A DNA stretch of 64,000 bases from Opitutia bacterium (GTDB taxonomy: Bacteria > Verrucomicrobiota > Verrucomicrobiae > Opitutales > UBA953), in assembly GCA_947488485.1 (NCBI GenBank), contig CANKZO010000001.1:1-64000 (forward strand), given 5' to 3'. The notes beneath the pieces were generated by a model. It worked only from the letters and a program-made list of their open reading frames with translations, did no database searches and was not told the DNA's origin. Below are positions 17,638-27,134 of this stretch, one piece after another. The position numbers were made by a program, and so were the translations under genes. The stretch's first letter is position 1; each line of letters starts with the position of its first letter.

Positions 17638-18354
17638 TTGCCCGCAGGGTCCGTTTTGCCGAAGGTGTCGGCGATGAAGGAATGGACCCGCGGCGACCCG
17701 GCGAAAGGACCCACGCAGGCGCCTTTGGCGCGCGGCGGGAAACTGGACGCGGATACGCTGATCGGCGCCTACCGGGCCGGCATCTTTCCGTGGTACTCGC
17801 GAGGCCAACCGGTGAAATGGTGGTGCCCCGATCCGCGCTTCGTGATGCGGCCGGCCGACCTCCGCCTGACCGACAGCCTGCGTAAGACGATGCGGAAAGC
17901 GGGCTGGTCGGTCACTTTCGACCGGTCCTTCGAGACGGTCATGCGCCGTTGCTCGGAAGTCCCCCGCCCCGGCCAGGACGGCACCTGGATCACCGAGGAG
18001 ATGATCGCCGCTTACTGCGAACTGCACCGCCGGGGCATCGCCCACAGCGTCGAGGTGAGCTGGCAGGGCGAACTGGTCGGCGGCCTCTACGGCGTGGCGC
18101 TCGGCCGGCTCTTCCACGGCGAGTCGATGTTCCACCTCAAGGCCGACGCCTCCAAGGTCGGCTTCGCGACCCTCGTGGCCCGGCTCGTCGCCTGCGGCTA
18201 CGTCCTCATCGACTGCCAGGTGCCGACGGCGCACCTCGCGAGCCTCGGCGCCTTCGCGGTCGACCGGGAGGAATTCCTCGCCGCCGTGAAGCTCTTCCGC
18301 GACGAGCCGCCGTCCGGCGACGCATTCGTCACTCCGGCTTCGGACGTGACTTGA
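17638..18354 (+). CDS. aat: Leucyl/phenylalanyl-tRNA-protein transferase
   Basis: Transfers Leu or Phe from aminoacyl-tRNA to N-terminal Arg or Lys of proteins, marking them for ClpS-ClpAP (N-degron pathway). The family core is clear: LIGAYRAGIFPWYSRGQPVKWW, then the acceptor-site region GELVGGLYGVALGRLFHGESMF, then LIDCQVPTAHLASLGA. The full frame starts with TTG at 17638 (238 residues), 2 bases after the HTH gene stop; the ATG at 17674 gives 226 residues and is equally possible because the N-terminus of this protein is poorly conserved. The 3' end overlaps convergent aroK by 26 bases. Confidence 0.93.
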   Translation: MPAGSVLPKVSAMKEWTRGDPAKGPTQAPLARGGKLDADTLIGAYRAGIFPWYSRGQPVKWWCPDPRFVMRPADLRLTDSLRKTMRKAGWSVTFDRSFETVMRRCSEVPRPGQDGTWITEEMIAAYCELHRRGIAHSVEVSWQGELVGGLYGVALGRLFHGESMFHLKADASKVGFATLVARLVACGYVLIDCQVPTAHLASLGAFAVDREEFLAAVKLFRDEPPSGDAFVTPASDVT

Positions 18355-18898
18355 GCAAGGCCCGGGCCTCGCGCTCATACACGCGCTCGACGATCACGCA
18401 GAGCTGCTGCAAGGAACGTCCGTCGGTGTAGACGGCGATGCCCGCCTGCATGTAGGCCTGCTCGCGTTTCTTCATCAGTTCGCGGACGCGAGCCTCGGGA
18501 TCATCGCCCTTGAGCAAGGGACGCCGGGAGTTGCCCGCGGTCCGGCGCAGGATGGTGTCCACCGAGGCGAACAGGGTGACGACGATGCCCTTGGAGCGCA
18601 CGAGCGCGCCCATGCCGGGCGGCACGACCAACCCGCCCCCGCAAGCGATGACGCCGCCGCAATCCGGCAGCATGGTCTCGACGACCTGGCGCTCGAGCCC
18701 GCGGAAATGCTCCTCGCCGTGTTGGGCGAAGATGTCGGCGATCGTGGCCCCGGCGAGCTTCTCGACGAGTTCGTCGGTGTCGTAGAAACGGCGGCGCCAG
18801 CGCTTGGCCAGCTGCCGTCCGAGCGCGGACTTCCCCGTGCCCATGAATCCGGCGAGGATCAGGTTCGGCGAGTTGTCCTTGTTGGCCACGGGCGACAT
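18329..18898 (-). CDS. aroK: Shikimate kinase
   Basis: A 189-residue kinase that phosphorylates shikimate on the path to chorismate. Walker A is GFMGTGKSALGRQLA near the N-terminus, DTDELVE is the substrate-binding aspartate motif, and GGGLVV plus the RPLL lid segment are present. The ATG at 18898 is preferred over an upstream TTG. With the DAHP synthase gene 3 kb away it is the second shikimate-pathway gene here, but the two are not in one operon. Its 3' end overlaps aat, and it lies 54 bases downstream of the secreted-protein gene on the same strand. Confidence 0.94.
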   Translation of the reverse strand: MSPVANKDNSPNLILAGFMGTGKSALGRQLAKRWRRRFYDTDELVEKLAGATIADIFAQHGEEHFRGLERQVVETMLPDCGGVIACGGGLVVPPGMGALVRSKGIVVTLFASVDTILRRTAGNSRRPLLKGDDPEARVRELMKKREQAYMQAGIAVYTDGRSLQQLCVIVERVYEREARALLKSRPKPE

Positions 18899-18952
18899 GC
18901 GACCATAGCAAGGCTCCGCCCGCCCCTCGGCAAGCGACAAGCGTCGGGAGGA

Positions 18953-19840
18953 TTACTTGGCGGGCAAGGCGTCCAACGCGGCCTTGGCCTTCGGCGCCAG
19001 GCGCTCGGAAAGGCCCTGCGTGGCCTCGGTCAAGGCGGCGCGGTCGGCTTCGACGAAGAGCCGGGGCACGGCGGCCCAGGCGGCTTCGGTGAGTTCGTTG
19101 GCGGGGCCTTTGAGCAACGGGAGGAACGAAGCCTTGATCACGAGACGCGACTTGCCCACGCGGTTCACGCGGACGGCGACGATCCGCGCCCAGGCGGCCT
19201 TGGAAGCGAGCGAGGTGCCGGCGGGCTCCGTCGGGATATGTTTGGCGGCCAGCGACACGGGGAGGCGCAGGATCTCGTCCTCGACCTCCTGGACCTGCGA
19301 GCGTTGCGAGAGCTTGCCCAGGCGCTCCCAGAGGATCGGCGCGGCGGCGCTCGCGCTCACGCGGCGGAGCAGACGGTTCGCCCGCTGGGCGGTCGCGAAA
19401 TCTTCGTGCTTGGTGAGCGCGACGAGTTCCTCGACGGTCAACGGATATTCCTTCGCGGAGCGACGCTGATCGAGCACGCGTTCGAGGTGGGCGAGCTTGG
19501 TCTCGGGCGTGGTGCCTTCGGGGTCCTCGTAAGTATTCGGCTGCTTGGGGTTGAGCGGGAGACGCGGCTTCAGGTTGGGATCGAACAGGAGGACCTGCTG
19601 CAGGGCCGCCTGGCCTTCGGGATTCTCGAGGGTCTTCGCCGCGGTGCGGACACGCTCGAACCAGGCCTTGGCCTCAGGGGAGGCGTTCGTGAAGCCCCGT
19701 GAGTGGTCCAGGATCGCCTGCTGGGCGGCGAGCCGCTTCTCCGGGACCGCGAGGTCGGCGAAGGTGGCGTCGTTGGGGGCCTCGGCGGCCGAACCGATGA
19801 GACAAGCGGCGCAGGCGAAGAGGATCGGGAGAAGTTTCAT
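18953..19840 (-). CDS. Secreted hypothetical protein, helical repeats
   Basis: A 295-residue protein with a signal peptide (MKLLPILFACAACLIGSAAEA). The mature part is Ala/Leu/Arg-rich and looks like a series of short helices of the HEAT or TPR sort, for example LVALTKHEDFATAQRANRLL near residue 140. No catalytic motif is recognised. It begins 20 bases after the Gfo/Idh/MocA gene ends, so they form a unit whose products are both exported. The ATG at 19840 is chosen because it opens directly into the signal peptide; the frame is open further upstream within the oxidoreductase gene. Confidence 0.75.
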   Translation of the reverse strand: MKLLPILFACAACLIGSAAEAPNDATFADLAVPEKRLAAQQAILDHSRGFTNASPEAKAWFERVRTAAKTLENPEGQAALQQVLLFDPNLKPRLPLNPKQPNTYEDPEGTTPETKLAHLERVLDQRRSAKEYPLTVEELVALTKHEDFATAQRANRLLRRVSASAAAPILWERLGKLSQRSQVQEVEDEILRLPVSLAAKHIPTEPAGTSLASKAAWARIVAVRVNRVGKSRLVIKASFLPLLKGPANELTEAAWAAVPRLFVEADRAALTEATQGLSERLAPKAKAALDALPAK

Positions 19841-19860
19841 GGTCGGAAATGCGAAGGTTC

Positions 19861-21147
19861 TCAGATGGACCAGGGTCCGCGCAAAGCGGGTGAGTGGAGC
19901 TGGTTGGCCTGGTCGTCGCCGACGAAACCGGAACCGTCGGCCTTGAAGTTCAGCTTGCGGCCCAGACGGACGCTGAGGGCGGCGAGATTGACGAGCGTCG
20001 AACTGCGGAAGGCCTCGTTGACGCCGTAACCGAACGGGCGCTTCTCGCGGGCACATACGTCGAAATCGTCTTCTTGGTATTCCGGCAGCGGGAACTCGGA
20101 GGCCTTGACGAGGAGCTCCGGGCGGCTGCAACGCATGCCGGCGAAGAGCTTGCCGTTCGGTCCTTCGAGGAAGGGATTCTCGGGGTTACGCTCGGCGAGT
20201 TCGGACTCGAGGATGATACGGGTGCCGTCCTTGTAGGTAAGGGTGACGGTCTTCCAGACGCCGCAGGCCATGGCGTCCTGCGCCGGGGCGTCGCATTCGG
20301 CGGTGACGGGAGATTCGCCGTCCTTGCCGAGGAAGTATTGCACCGGGTCGAGGAAGTGCTGGCCCATGTCGCCGAGACCGCCTTGGTCGAAATTCCAATA
20401 GCCGCGGAAGGAGCCGTGGCACCGGTGCGGGTGATAAGGGATCAGCTGGGAAGGACCGCAGTAGAGGTCCCAGTTGAGGTGCGCCGGGACGGCCTCGGGC
20501 TTGAGGTCCGGCTTACCCGTCCAGAGGTTGACCTTCCAGGCGATGCCGCCGACCGGGGCGAGACGCACCGTCAGCGGGCCACCGAGGACGCCGCTCGCGA
20601 CGACGCGACGGATCTCGCGGGCCGGGCCGACGCCGTAATAGTTGGTGCGGTTGAGGCGGAACCAGGTGTTCACGCGAAACGGCACACCGGTCTGCTGGAC
20701 GACGCGGCTCAGGGCGATACCCTCGCCGATCGTGCGGGTCAGCGGCTTCTCGCACCAGACGGCCTTGCCGCGGCGGGCGGCCATGGCGGCGATGACGCCG
20801 TGCCAATGGGGCGGCGTGCAGACGTGCACGACGTCGGCGTCGGGCATCGCGATGACCTCGCGGAAATCCTCGGCGGTCATCGGCGTGCCGCCGCCGGACT
20901 GCTTGATGCGCTCGAGCTTCTTCTGCACGCGCTGGGCGTCGACGTCACAGATGCCGACGATGCGGTTCTTGCCGGTCATGCGCGGCTCGGAGTGCATGGA
21001 GGAGATGCCGCCACAGCCGACGATGACGTGATTCAAGGTCTCGCTGGGCGGGACGAAGCCGCGACCGAGGACGTGGCGCGGAATGATCGTGAAGCCAAGG
21101 GCGGCGACAGCGGCTTTACGCAGAAAGGAACGACGGGGTAATCGCAT
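19861..21147 (-). CDS. Tat-exported Gfo/Idh/MocA-family oxidoreductase
   Basis: A 428-residue NAD(P)-dependent oxidoreductase of the Gfo/Idh/MocA family. The N-terminus PRRSFLRKAAVAALGF is a twin-arginine signal, as in glucose-fructose oxidoreductase, suggesting export of a folded, cofactor-loaded enzyme. The Rossmann motif is HVIVGCGGISSMH; the conserved EKPLTRT (catalytic-lysine motif) is near residue 130, and the C-terminal beta domain follows. The substrate, probably a sugar or cyclitol, cannot be told. Secreted members of this family are numerous in Planctomycetes and Verrucomicrobia. It pairs with the downstream secreted protein. Confidence 0.88.
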   Translation of the reverse strand: MRLPRRSFLRKAAVAALGFTIIPRHVLGRGFVPPSETLNHVIVGCGGISSMHSEPRMTGKNRIVGICDVDAQRVQKKLERIKQSGGGTPMTAEDFREVIAMPDADVVHVCTPPHWHGVIAAMAARRGKAVWCEKPLTRTIGEGIALSRVVQQTGVPFRVNTWFRLNRTNYYGVGPAREIRRVVASGVLGGPLTVRLAPVGGIAWKVNLWTGKPDLKPEAVPAHLNWDLYCGPSQLIPYHPHRCHGSFRGYWNFDQGGLGDMGQHFLDPVQYFLGKDGESPVTAECDAPAQDAMACGVWKTVTLTYKDGTRIILESELAERNPENPFLEGPNGKLFAGMRCSRPELLVKASEFPLPEYQEDDFDVCAREKRPFGYGVNEAFRSSTLVNLAALSVRLGRKLNFKADGSGFVGDDQANQLHSPALRGPWSI

Positions 21148-21288
21148 GCGGGGTGATATGAGGACAAAAGACCCCGTTCAATCCTGATAGTTCCGTAACA
21201 GCGCCAAGCACCTGCTTATATGGCATTATTCCGCCGTTAAAAGTCGTCGGCGTTTTGCTTTCGCCCGCCTTGCTTGCTCCTTGTGGTC

Positions 21289-22521
21289 ATGCCGCTCTCC
21301 TCGCCGCCCATCGCCCGCACCTCGGAAGAGGCCGCGCGCCTGCAGGCAGCCATCGCCCAGACCGCTGGAGTGCCGTTCTATGAAGCCAGCGGCTGGCAGA
21401 CGGCCTTCGCCGACCGTTCGGTTCAGCTCGCCGATCTGCCTCGCATCACGAAGAGCCAGCTGCGCGAACACTCGCCCGAGGGCTTCCTGTCGGCCGGCCT
21501 GACCGTCGAATCGCTCCTCGCCCGCGGCCTGATCGAAGAGGAGAGCACCTCCGGCACGTCCGGCGCCAGCGTGCGCGTGGTGTTCGGCAAGACCTGGTGG
21601 GCCGAACAGGAGCTCCGGGCCCTGCTCCGGAATCCTTTCGTCGCCGAGTGCTTCGGCAACCGCACCAGCCTCCGCCGCGCCGTCCTCACGACGCCGGGTT
21701 GCAGCGGCGTCAGCTGCTATAACCGCTGGCTCAACCTCGAACAACGCACCCTCGGCGACAGCCGCTACGTCAACCAGACGCGGATTCCTTTCAGCCTCGG
21801 CGACGACAAACTGGCCGTCATGGCCGACGAGGTCGCGGCCTGGGAACCCGCCTTCCTTGACGTCGACCCGGTGCACGGCGCCTGGTTCGCCCTGCATTGC
21901 GAGCGCCACGGCCGACGCTTCCCTTCCCTGCGCTTCATCCTGACGAGCTACGAGTTCACCAGCGTCACGCACCGCGCCATCATGGAGCGGGTGTTCGGCG
22001 TGCCGGTGATCGACCTTTACGGCTCCAGCGAGACCGGCCACCTGCTCGTCGAGACGGACGGCATCATGCGCCCGAGCCCGGAGACGGCGCTCCTCGAGAG
22101 CACCACGGCCACGGGCATCGGCGAACTGCTGGTCTCGACGCTCACGAACCCTTACCTGCCCTTGGTGCGTTACGAGATCGGCGACTACGTCGAACGCGTC
22201 GCCGGCGGCTACCTCGTCCACGGACGTAAACGGGACGCCCTCCGCGGCGCCGACGGCCGCATCCTCACGACCCGCCAGGTCGACGCGGCCTTCGCCGGAC
22301 TCAGCGGCATCGCCCACTATCAGCTCCGTCAGCGCACGGATGGCTCCGCGCATCTCAGTCTCCTCCCTGAACATGCCGGCGACGTGTTGGTCGCGGCGCA
22401 GGCCACGCTCGTCGAGCGCCTCTCCATCCTCTTGGGGACCCCGGTCACCAGCGACTCGGTCGGACTGCTCACCCCGGAAGACTCGGGCAAATTCCGCCTG
22501 ACGGTCCGAGAGTCCGCCTGA
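21289..22521 (+). CDS. Phenylacetate-CoA ligase/CapK-like adenylate-forming protein
   Basis: A 410-residue member of the PaaK/CapK branch of adenylate-forming enzymes. STSGTSGASVRV near residue 85 is the phosphate-binding loop, IDLYGSSETGHLLVETDG near 245 is the adenine-binding motif, and VRYEIGDYVERV near 295 is the hinge-proximal motif; the C-terminal small domain follows. Such proteins activate carboxylic acids to acyl-AMP or CoA thioesters, but the substrate is unknown. It is not next to phenylacetate-degradation or capsule genes. The ATG at 21289 is used; two upstream TTG codons would add five residues. Confidence 0.8.
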   Translation: MPLSSPPIARTSEEAARLQAAIAQTAGVPFYEASGWQTAFADRSVQLADLPRITKSQLREHSPEGFLSAGLTVESLLARGLIEEESTSGTSGASVRVVFGKTWWAEQELRALLRNPFVAECFGNRTSLRRAVLTTPGCSGVSCYNRWLNLEQRTLGDSRYVNQTRIPFSLGDDKLAVMADEVAAWEPAFLDVDPVHGAWFALHCERHGRRFPSLRFILTSYEFTSVTHRAIMERVFGVPVIDLYGSSETGHLLVETDGIMRPSPETALLESTTATGIGELLVSTLTNPYLPLVRYEIGDYVERVAGGYLVHGRKRDALRGADGRILTTRQVDAAFAGLSGIAHYQLRQRTDGSAHLSLLPEHAGDVLVAAQATLVERLSILLGTPVTSDSVGLLTPEDSGKFRLTVRESA

Positions 22522-22601
22522 ACGGGCAGATTACCGCCGGAAAAGGGGCTTTCGGGCTGGAAAAACCCTATCTAACCCCCCAAGGTGGGTTTTTCACCAC
22601 C

Positions 22602-23471
22602 ATGGAAGTCTACATCGACGGTAAGTTCTACCCCAAGGCCGAGGCCAAGATCTCGGTCTTCGACCATGGCTTCCTCTATGGTGACGGCATCTTCGAAGGC
22701 ATCCGCCTCTACCAAGGCTGCGTCTTCCGCCTCGACGAGCACCTCGAGCGCCTCGAGATGTCCGCCAAGGCCCTCTGCCTCGAGATGCCCTGGTCGCGCA
22801 AAGAGATCGCCGAGATCGTCTGTGAATCCTGCCGCCGCAACAACCTGACCGACGGCTACATCCGCCTCGTCGTCTCCCGCGGTTTCGGCGACCTCGGTCT
22901 CTCGCCCAAGAACTGCCCGACGCCTTCGATCGTCTGCATCGCCGACACCATCAAGCTCTACCCCGAGGAACTCTACACCACGGGCATGCGCATCATCACC
23001 GCGCCGACGCGCCGCATCAGCCCGGCCGCCCTGCCGCCGATGATCAAGTCGCTGAACTACCTGAACAACATCATGGCGAAGATGGAAGCCCAGCAGCATG
23101 GCTTCCACGAGTGCCTCATGCTCAACGAGCAGGGCTACGTCTCCGAGTGCACCGGCGACAACGTCTTCCTCATCCACAAGGGCCGCCTGATCACCCCGGC
23201 CTCCCATGCCGGCGCCCTCGTGGGCATCACCCGCCAGGTCGCCCTCGAGATCGCCGCCGCCCTCGGCATCCCGACCGTCGAGACGAACATCACGCGCTAC
23301 GATGTCTGGAACGCCGACGAATGCTTCCTGACGGGCACCGCCGCGGAAGTCATCCCGGTCATCGAAGTCGACGCCCGTAAGATCGGCACCGGCAAGCCCG
23401 GCCCGCTCACCGCCCGCATCCTCGCCGAGTTCCGCAAGAAGGCTTCGCGCGAAGGCCAGATGATCCGCTGA
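22602..23471 (+). CDS. ilvE: Branched-chain amino-acid aminotransferase
   Basis: A 289-residue fold-type IV PLP enzyme that makes Leu, Ile and Val from their 2-oxo acids. The PLP lysine is Lys149 in IKSLNYLNNIMAK. VFDHGFLYGDGIFEGIR near residue 20 and YVSECTGDNVFLIHKG near 180 are family hallmarks. D-amino-acid or aminodeoxychorismate members look similar, but the length and the ELYTTGMRIIT region fit IlvE best. The start is fixed by the family N-terminus MEVYIDGKFYPK. It lies 22 bases before the ABC exporter pair on the same strand and could be cotranscribed with it. Confidence 0.92.
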   Translation: MEVYIDGKFYPKAEAKISVFDHGFLYGDGIFEGIRLYQGCVFRLDEHLERLEMSAKALCLEMPWSRKEIAEIVCESCRRNNLTDGYIRLVVSRGFGDLGLSPKNCPTPSIVCIADTIKLYPEELYTTGMRIITAPTRRISPAALPPMIKSLNYLNNIMAKMEAQQHGFHECLMLNEQGYVSECTGDNVFLIHKGRLITPASHAGALVGITRQVALEIAAALGIPTVETNITRYDVWNADECFLTGTAAEVIPVIEVDARKIGTGKPGPLTARILAEFRKKASREGQMIR

Positions 23472-23493
23472 GCCAGCCTGCGCCCTGACGCGC

Positions 23494-25323
23494 ATGCCCG
23501 CCGACCCCGCCCCTCCGACCGCCGACGCCCGTGACGCTACGCTGCGCCGGCTGCTGCGGATCGCGTGGTCGTATCGCGCGGACTGCCTCCAGCTCCTCGG
23601 CCTCCAGCTCGCCGTCGTCTTCCTGACCGTCGCCGTCATCGCCTTGGCCGGCATCGGCATCGACTTCGTCCGTCACTGCGCCGACCGCACCGTCGCCGCG
23701 CCGGTCCTGCCCTTCTTCGTGCCCGCCGACGCCTCGGACCGCGCCGTGTTCGTCTGGCTGGGCGCCGGCATCCTCGTCGCCGCCGTCCTGCGGGCGGCCC
23801 TCGCCTTCGTCTTCGGCCTCGTCTCCGTGCGCTTCCTGCACGGCCGCATCGTCGTCAACCTCCGTTCCCAGGTCTTCGCCAAGCTCCAGCAGCTGAGCTT
23901 CCGCTTCTTCGATTCCAACGCCAGCGGCTCGATCATCAACCGCGTCACCTCCGACGCGCACGCCATCCGGCTCTTCATCGAAGGCGTGGTGCTGCAGCTC
24001 GCGATCATCGCCCTGACCCTGGCCGCCTGCGCGGCCTACATGTTCCGCACCGACTGGCGGCTCACGCTGGCCTGCCTTTCGGTCCTGCCCTTCCAGATCT
24101 GGTTCGCGATCCGCTTCTCCCGCAAGGTGCGCCCGGCCTACGAGGAGAACCGCGAGCTGATGGACCGGATGGTGCTCGGCTTCTCGGAGAACGTGCAGGG
24201 CATCCAGGTGGTCAAAGGCTTCGCGTTGGAGCCCCGCGTGCAGGGACGTTTCGCCGGCTGGAGCGAGGCGATCCGCGTCCAGAAAAGGAAGGTCTTCGGC
24301 GAAGTCGCGCTCTTCTGGCCCGTCATCGACGCCCTTAACCGTCTTTCGATGGCCATCCTCATCGGCTACGGCGGCTGGATGGTAGCCCGCGGCGAGATCG
24401 CCCTCGGCACCGGCCTCGTCGCCTTCGCGGGCCTGTTGCAGCAGTTCTCCGCCCAGGTGACGACGCTCGCCTCGGTCGTCGACAACGCGCAGGTCTCCTT
24501 GGCGGGCGCGAAACGCATCTTCGAGATCCTCGACACCGATCCGGGCGTCGAAACCGAGGCCGGCGCGAGTTCGCCGGGACGGTTCCTCGGCCGCGTGGCC
24601 TTCGAGAACGTCAGCTTCGAATTCCAGGACAACGCCACGGTCCTGCGCGACCTCTCGTTCGTCGCCGAACCTGGCCAGCGCATCGCCATCGCCGGCGCGA
24701 CGGGCGCGGGCAAGTCCGCCCTGCTGTCGCTCATTCCGCGCTTCTACGACCCGCGGTCCGGACGGGTGACGCTGGACGGCCATGACATCCGCCTCCTGCC
24801 GCTGCCCGAGCTGCGCCGCCAGGTCGGGATGGTCTTCCAGGAGAACTTCCTCTTCTCCAACACGATCGCGGCGAACATCGCCTTCGGCCACCCCGAAGCC
24901 ACGCAGGAACGCATCGAACGGGCCGCGCGCATCGCCGGCGCCCACGACTTCATCAAGGCGCTCCCCGAGGGCTACGAGACCTTCCTGGGCGAAGGCGGCG
25001 TGAACCTTTCCGGCGGCCAGCGCCAGCGTATCGCCATCGCGCGGGCCCTGCTCCTCGAACCGACGGTGCTGCTGCTCGATGACCCGACCTCGGCCATCGA
25101 CCCCGAGACGGAGAAGGAGATCATGGAGGCGATGGAATCCGCGATGGCCGGCCGCACGACCTTCATCGTCGCGCATCGCCTGAGCACCCTCCGCCGGGCC
25201 GACCTCATCCTCGTCCTCGACCGCGGCCGCCTCACGCAGGTCGGCACGCACGCCCAGCTGATGGCGGAGGAAGGCCACTATCGACGGGCGATCCTCGTCC
25301 AATCCGAAGGAGCGCCCGCATGA
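23494..25323 (+). CDS. ABC exporter subunit with degenerate Walker B
   Basis: A 609-residue half-transporter: six membrane helices in residues 25-320, then a nucleotide-binding domain. Walker A is GATGAGKS (401-408), the signature is canonical LSGGQ (505-509), and Walker B ends in Asp529-Asp530 where the second residue should be the catalytic Glu. The H-loop is IVAHRLST. The stop overlaps the start of the next ABC gene (ATGA), so the two are made together and probably form a heterodimer like TM287/288 or BmrCD. The cargo (lipid, drug or peptide) is unknown. Confidence 0.92.
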   Translation: MPADPAPPTADARDATLRRLLRIAWSYRADCLQLLGLQLAVVFLTVAVIALAGIGIDFVRHCADRTVAAPVLPFFVPADASDRAVFVWLGAGILVAAVLRAALAFVFGLVSVRFLHGRIVVNLRSQVFAKLQQLSFRFFDSNASGSIINRVTSDAHAIRLFIEGVVLQLAIIALTLAACAAYMFRTDWRLTLACLSVLPFQIWFAIRFSRKVRPAYEENRELMDRMVLGFSENVQGIQVVKGFALEPRVQGRFAGWSEAIRVQKRKVFGEVALFWPVIDALNRLSMAILIGYGGWMVARGEIALGTGLVAFAGLLQQFSAQVTTLASVVDNAQVSLAGAKRIFEILDTDPGVETEAGASSPGRFLGRVAFENVSFEFQDNATVLRDLSFVAEPGQRIAIAGATGAGKSALLSLIPRFYDPRSGRVTLDGHDIRLLPLPELRRQVGMVFQENFLFSNTIAANIAFGHPEATQERIERAARIAGAHDFIKALPEGYETFLGEGGVNLSGGQRQRIAIARALLLEPTVLLLDDPTSAIDPETEKEIMEAMESAMAGRTTFIVAHRLSTLRRADLILVLDRGRLTQVGTHAQLMAEEGHYRRAILVQSEGAPA

Positions 25324-27128
25324 GCAAGCCGCCCCTCGAGATCGCGGTCCGCCGCCTGCGGCCCGACGAAGAGGAACCGGACCGGCTGCCGCTGCGCTGG
25401 TCGACCATCACCCGCCTGTTCGCGTTCACCAGCCCCCACCGCCTGCAGCGTAACACCCTGCTCTGCCTCTGCGTCTTCCGCGCGATGGCCCTGCCCGGCC
25501 TCGCCTGGCTCGTCGGCTCGATCATCAAAGGCCCGGTCCAGGCGGGCGACGGCGCCGCGACCTTCCGGGCGCTCACCCTCTTCACGGTCTTCTTCGTCGT
25601 GGCCGACGTCGCGCTCTACTGGCGCATCCGGCTGGCGCACCAGATCGGCGAGAACGTGCTCCGGGACCTCCGCGACCGCCTGATGGCGCACCTGCTTACG
25701 CAGCCGCTCTCGTTCTTCCACGCCCGCCGCCACGGCAGCCTGATCAGCCGGATGATCTCGGACATCGAAGCGATGCGCAACGGCGTCCAGAACAACTTCT
25801 TCATCTCCTTCGTCTCGTTCGGCCAGATGACCTGCGCCGCAGCGCTGATGCTGCTCGCCAACCCCCGGTTGTTCCTGGTCCTGCTGGCCATCGTCCCCTG
25901 CCTGCTGCTGGTCCATGCCTTCTTCCGCGGCAAGATCCTGCACGCCTCCCGTGTGCAGCAGGAGACGTTCTCCCGCGTGACCTCGGCCCTGGCCGAGACG
26001 GTGCAGGGCATCCGCGTCACGCAGGGCTTCGCCCGCGAGGACACCAACGCCGGCATCTTCACGCGTCTCGTGCGCAGCCTCGCCGGCAATGTCGTGAAGA
26101 CCGCCAGCCTGACCTCCCTCTACCTTCCGCTGCTGGAACTCAATGCCCACGGCTTCATGGCCGCGCTCATCGGCGTCGGCGGCTGGGCCGCCCTCTCCGG
26201 CACGGGCACGGGCTTGGGCGACTTGGTGACGTTCTTCTTCCTGGCAGACCTGTTCTTCTCCCCGATCACGATCATCGGCACGCAGCTCTCCGAAGCGACG
26301 CTCGCGATGGCCGGTGCGGAACGCTACTTCCGCGTGCTCGACACCCCGCCCGCGTGGACGGACAAACCCGACGCGATCGCATGCCCTCGCTTGAACGGAC
26401 ACGTCGAATTCCGTGGTGTCGGCTTCGCCTACGTCCCGGACCGTCCGGTGCTCCACGAGATCTGCTTCACCGCCCAGCCGGGCAAGGTCATCGCCCTCGT
26501 CGGCCACACGGGTTCAGGTAAGTCGACGATTATCGGCCTGCTCGCGAAATTCCAACTCCCGCTCTCCGGCCAGGTGCTCGTCGACGGACATGACCTGGCC
26601 GACCTCCGCCAAGACACGCTCCGCCGCCAGATGGGTTTCGTGTTCCAACAGAACTTCCTGTTCGCCGGCACGATCGCGGAGAACGTGAAGGCCGCCCGCC
26701 CGGAGGCCACCGACGAAGAGATCCGACAGGCCTTCCGCGATCTGGATTGCCTCGACCTCATCGAAGCCCTGCCGGAAGGTATCCATACGCCCTGCTCCGA
26801 GAAAGGACGCGGCCTGTCGATGGGTCAGCAGCAGCTGGTCGCTTTCGCCCGCGCCCTGCTGGCCGACCCGCGTATCCTCGTCCTCGACGAAGCCACGAGC
26901 GCGGTCGATACGCTGACCGAAGCCCGCCTCCAGGTCGCGCTCGCTCGCCTGATGAAGGGCCGCACCTGCTTCGTCGTCGCGCACCGCCTGAGCACGATCC
27001 GCAAGGCCGACTGCGTGCTGGTGCTGGACGCCGGACGCATCGTCGAGCGCGGCACGCATGACGAGCTCCTCGGCAAGCAAGGCGCGTACGCCGCGTTGCA
27101 CCGCGACTTCCTCAGTTCGACGACCTGA
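25320..27128 (+). CDS. ABC exporter subunit with degenerate signature motif
   Basis: A 602-residue half-transporter with six membrane helices in about residues 45-310 and a C-terminal ATPase domain. Walker A is GHTGSGKS (395-402), the signature is altered to LSMGQ (499-503), and Walker B is canonical with Asp523-Glu524. These changes complement those in the preceding subunit: its LSMGQ faces the partner's Asp-type Walker B, giving one inactive and one active ATP site. It ends 6 bases from the convergent membrane-protein gene. The order of domains is that of MsbA-type exporters. Confidence 0.92.
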   Translation: MSKPPLEIAVRRLRPDEEEPDRLPLRWSTITRLFAFTSPHRLQRNTLLCLCVFRAMALPGLAWLVGSIIKGPVQAGDGAATFRALTLFTVFFVVADVALYWRIRLAHQIGENVLRDLRDRLMAHLLTQPLSFFHARRHGSLISRMISDIEAMRNGVQNNFFISFVSFGQMTCAAALMLLANPRLFLVLLAIVPCLLLVHAFFRGKILHASRVQQETFSRVTSALAETVQGIRVTQGFAREDTNAGIFTRLVRSLAGNVVKTASLTSLYLPLLELNAHGFMAALIGVGGWAALSGTGTGLGDLVTFFFLADLFFSPITIIGTQLSEATLAMAGAERYFRVLDTPPAWTDKPDAIACPRLNGHVEFRGVGFAYVPDRPVLHEICFTAQPGKVIALVGHTGSGKSTIIGLLAKFQLPLSGQVLVDGHDLADLRQDTLRRQMGFVFQQNFLFAGTIAENVKAARPEATDEEIRQAFRDLDCLDLIEALPEGIHTPCSEKGRGLSMGQQQLVAFARALLADPRILVLDEATSAVDTLTEARLQVALARLMKGRTCFVVAHRLSTIRKADCVLVLDAGRIVERGTHDELLGKQGAYAALHRDFLSSTT

Positions 27129-27134
27129 CGCCGT

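Noticed and set aside
23407..25302. A 631-codon open frame on the minus strand over the first ABC gene
   Set aside because: Antisense to a gene with full ABC motifs; composition (Asp, Glu, Gly, Arg) is that of a GC-driven shadow frame.
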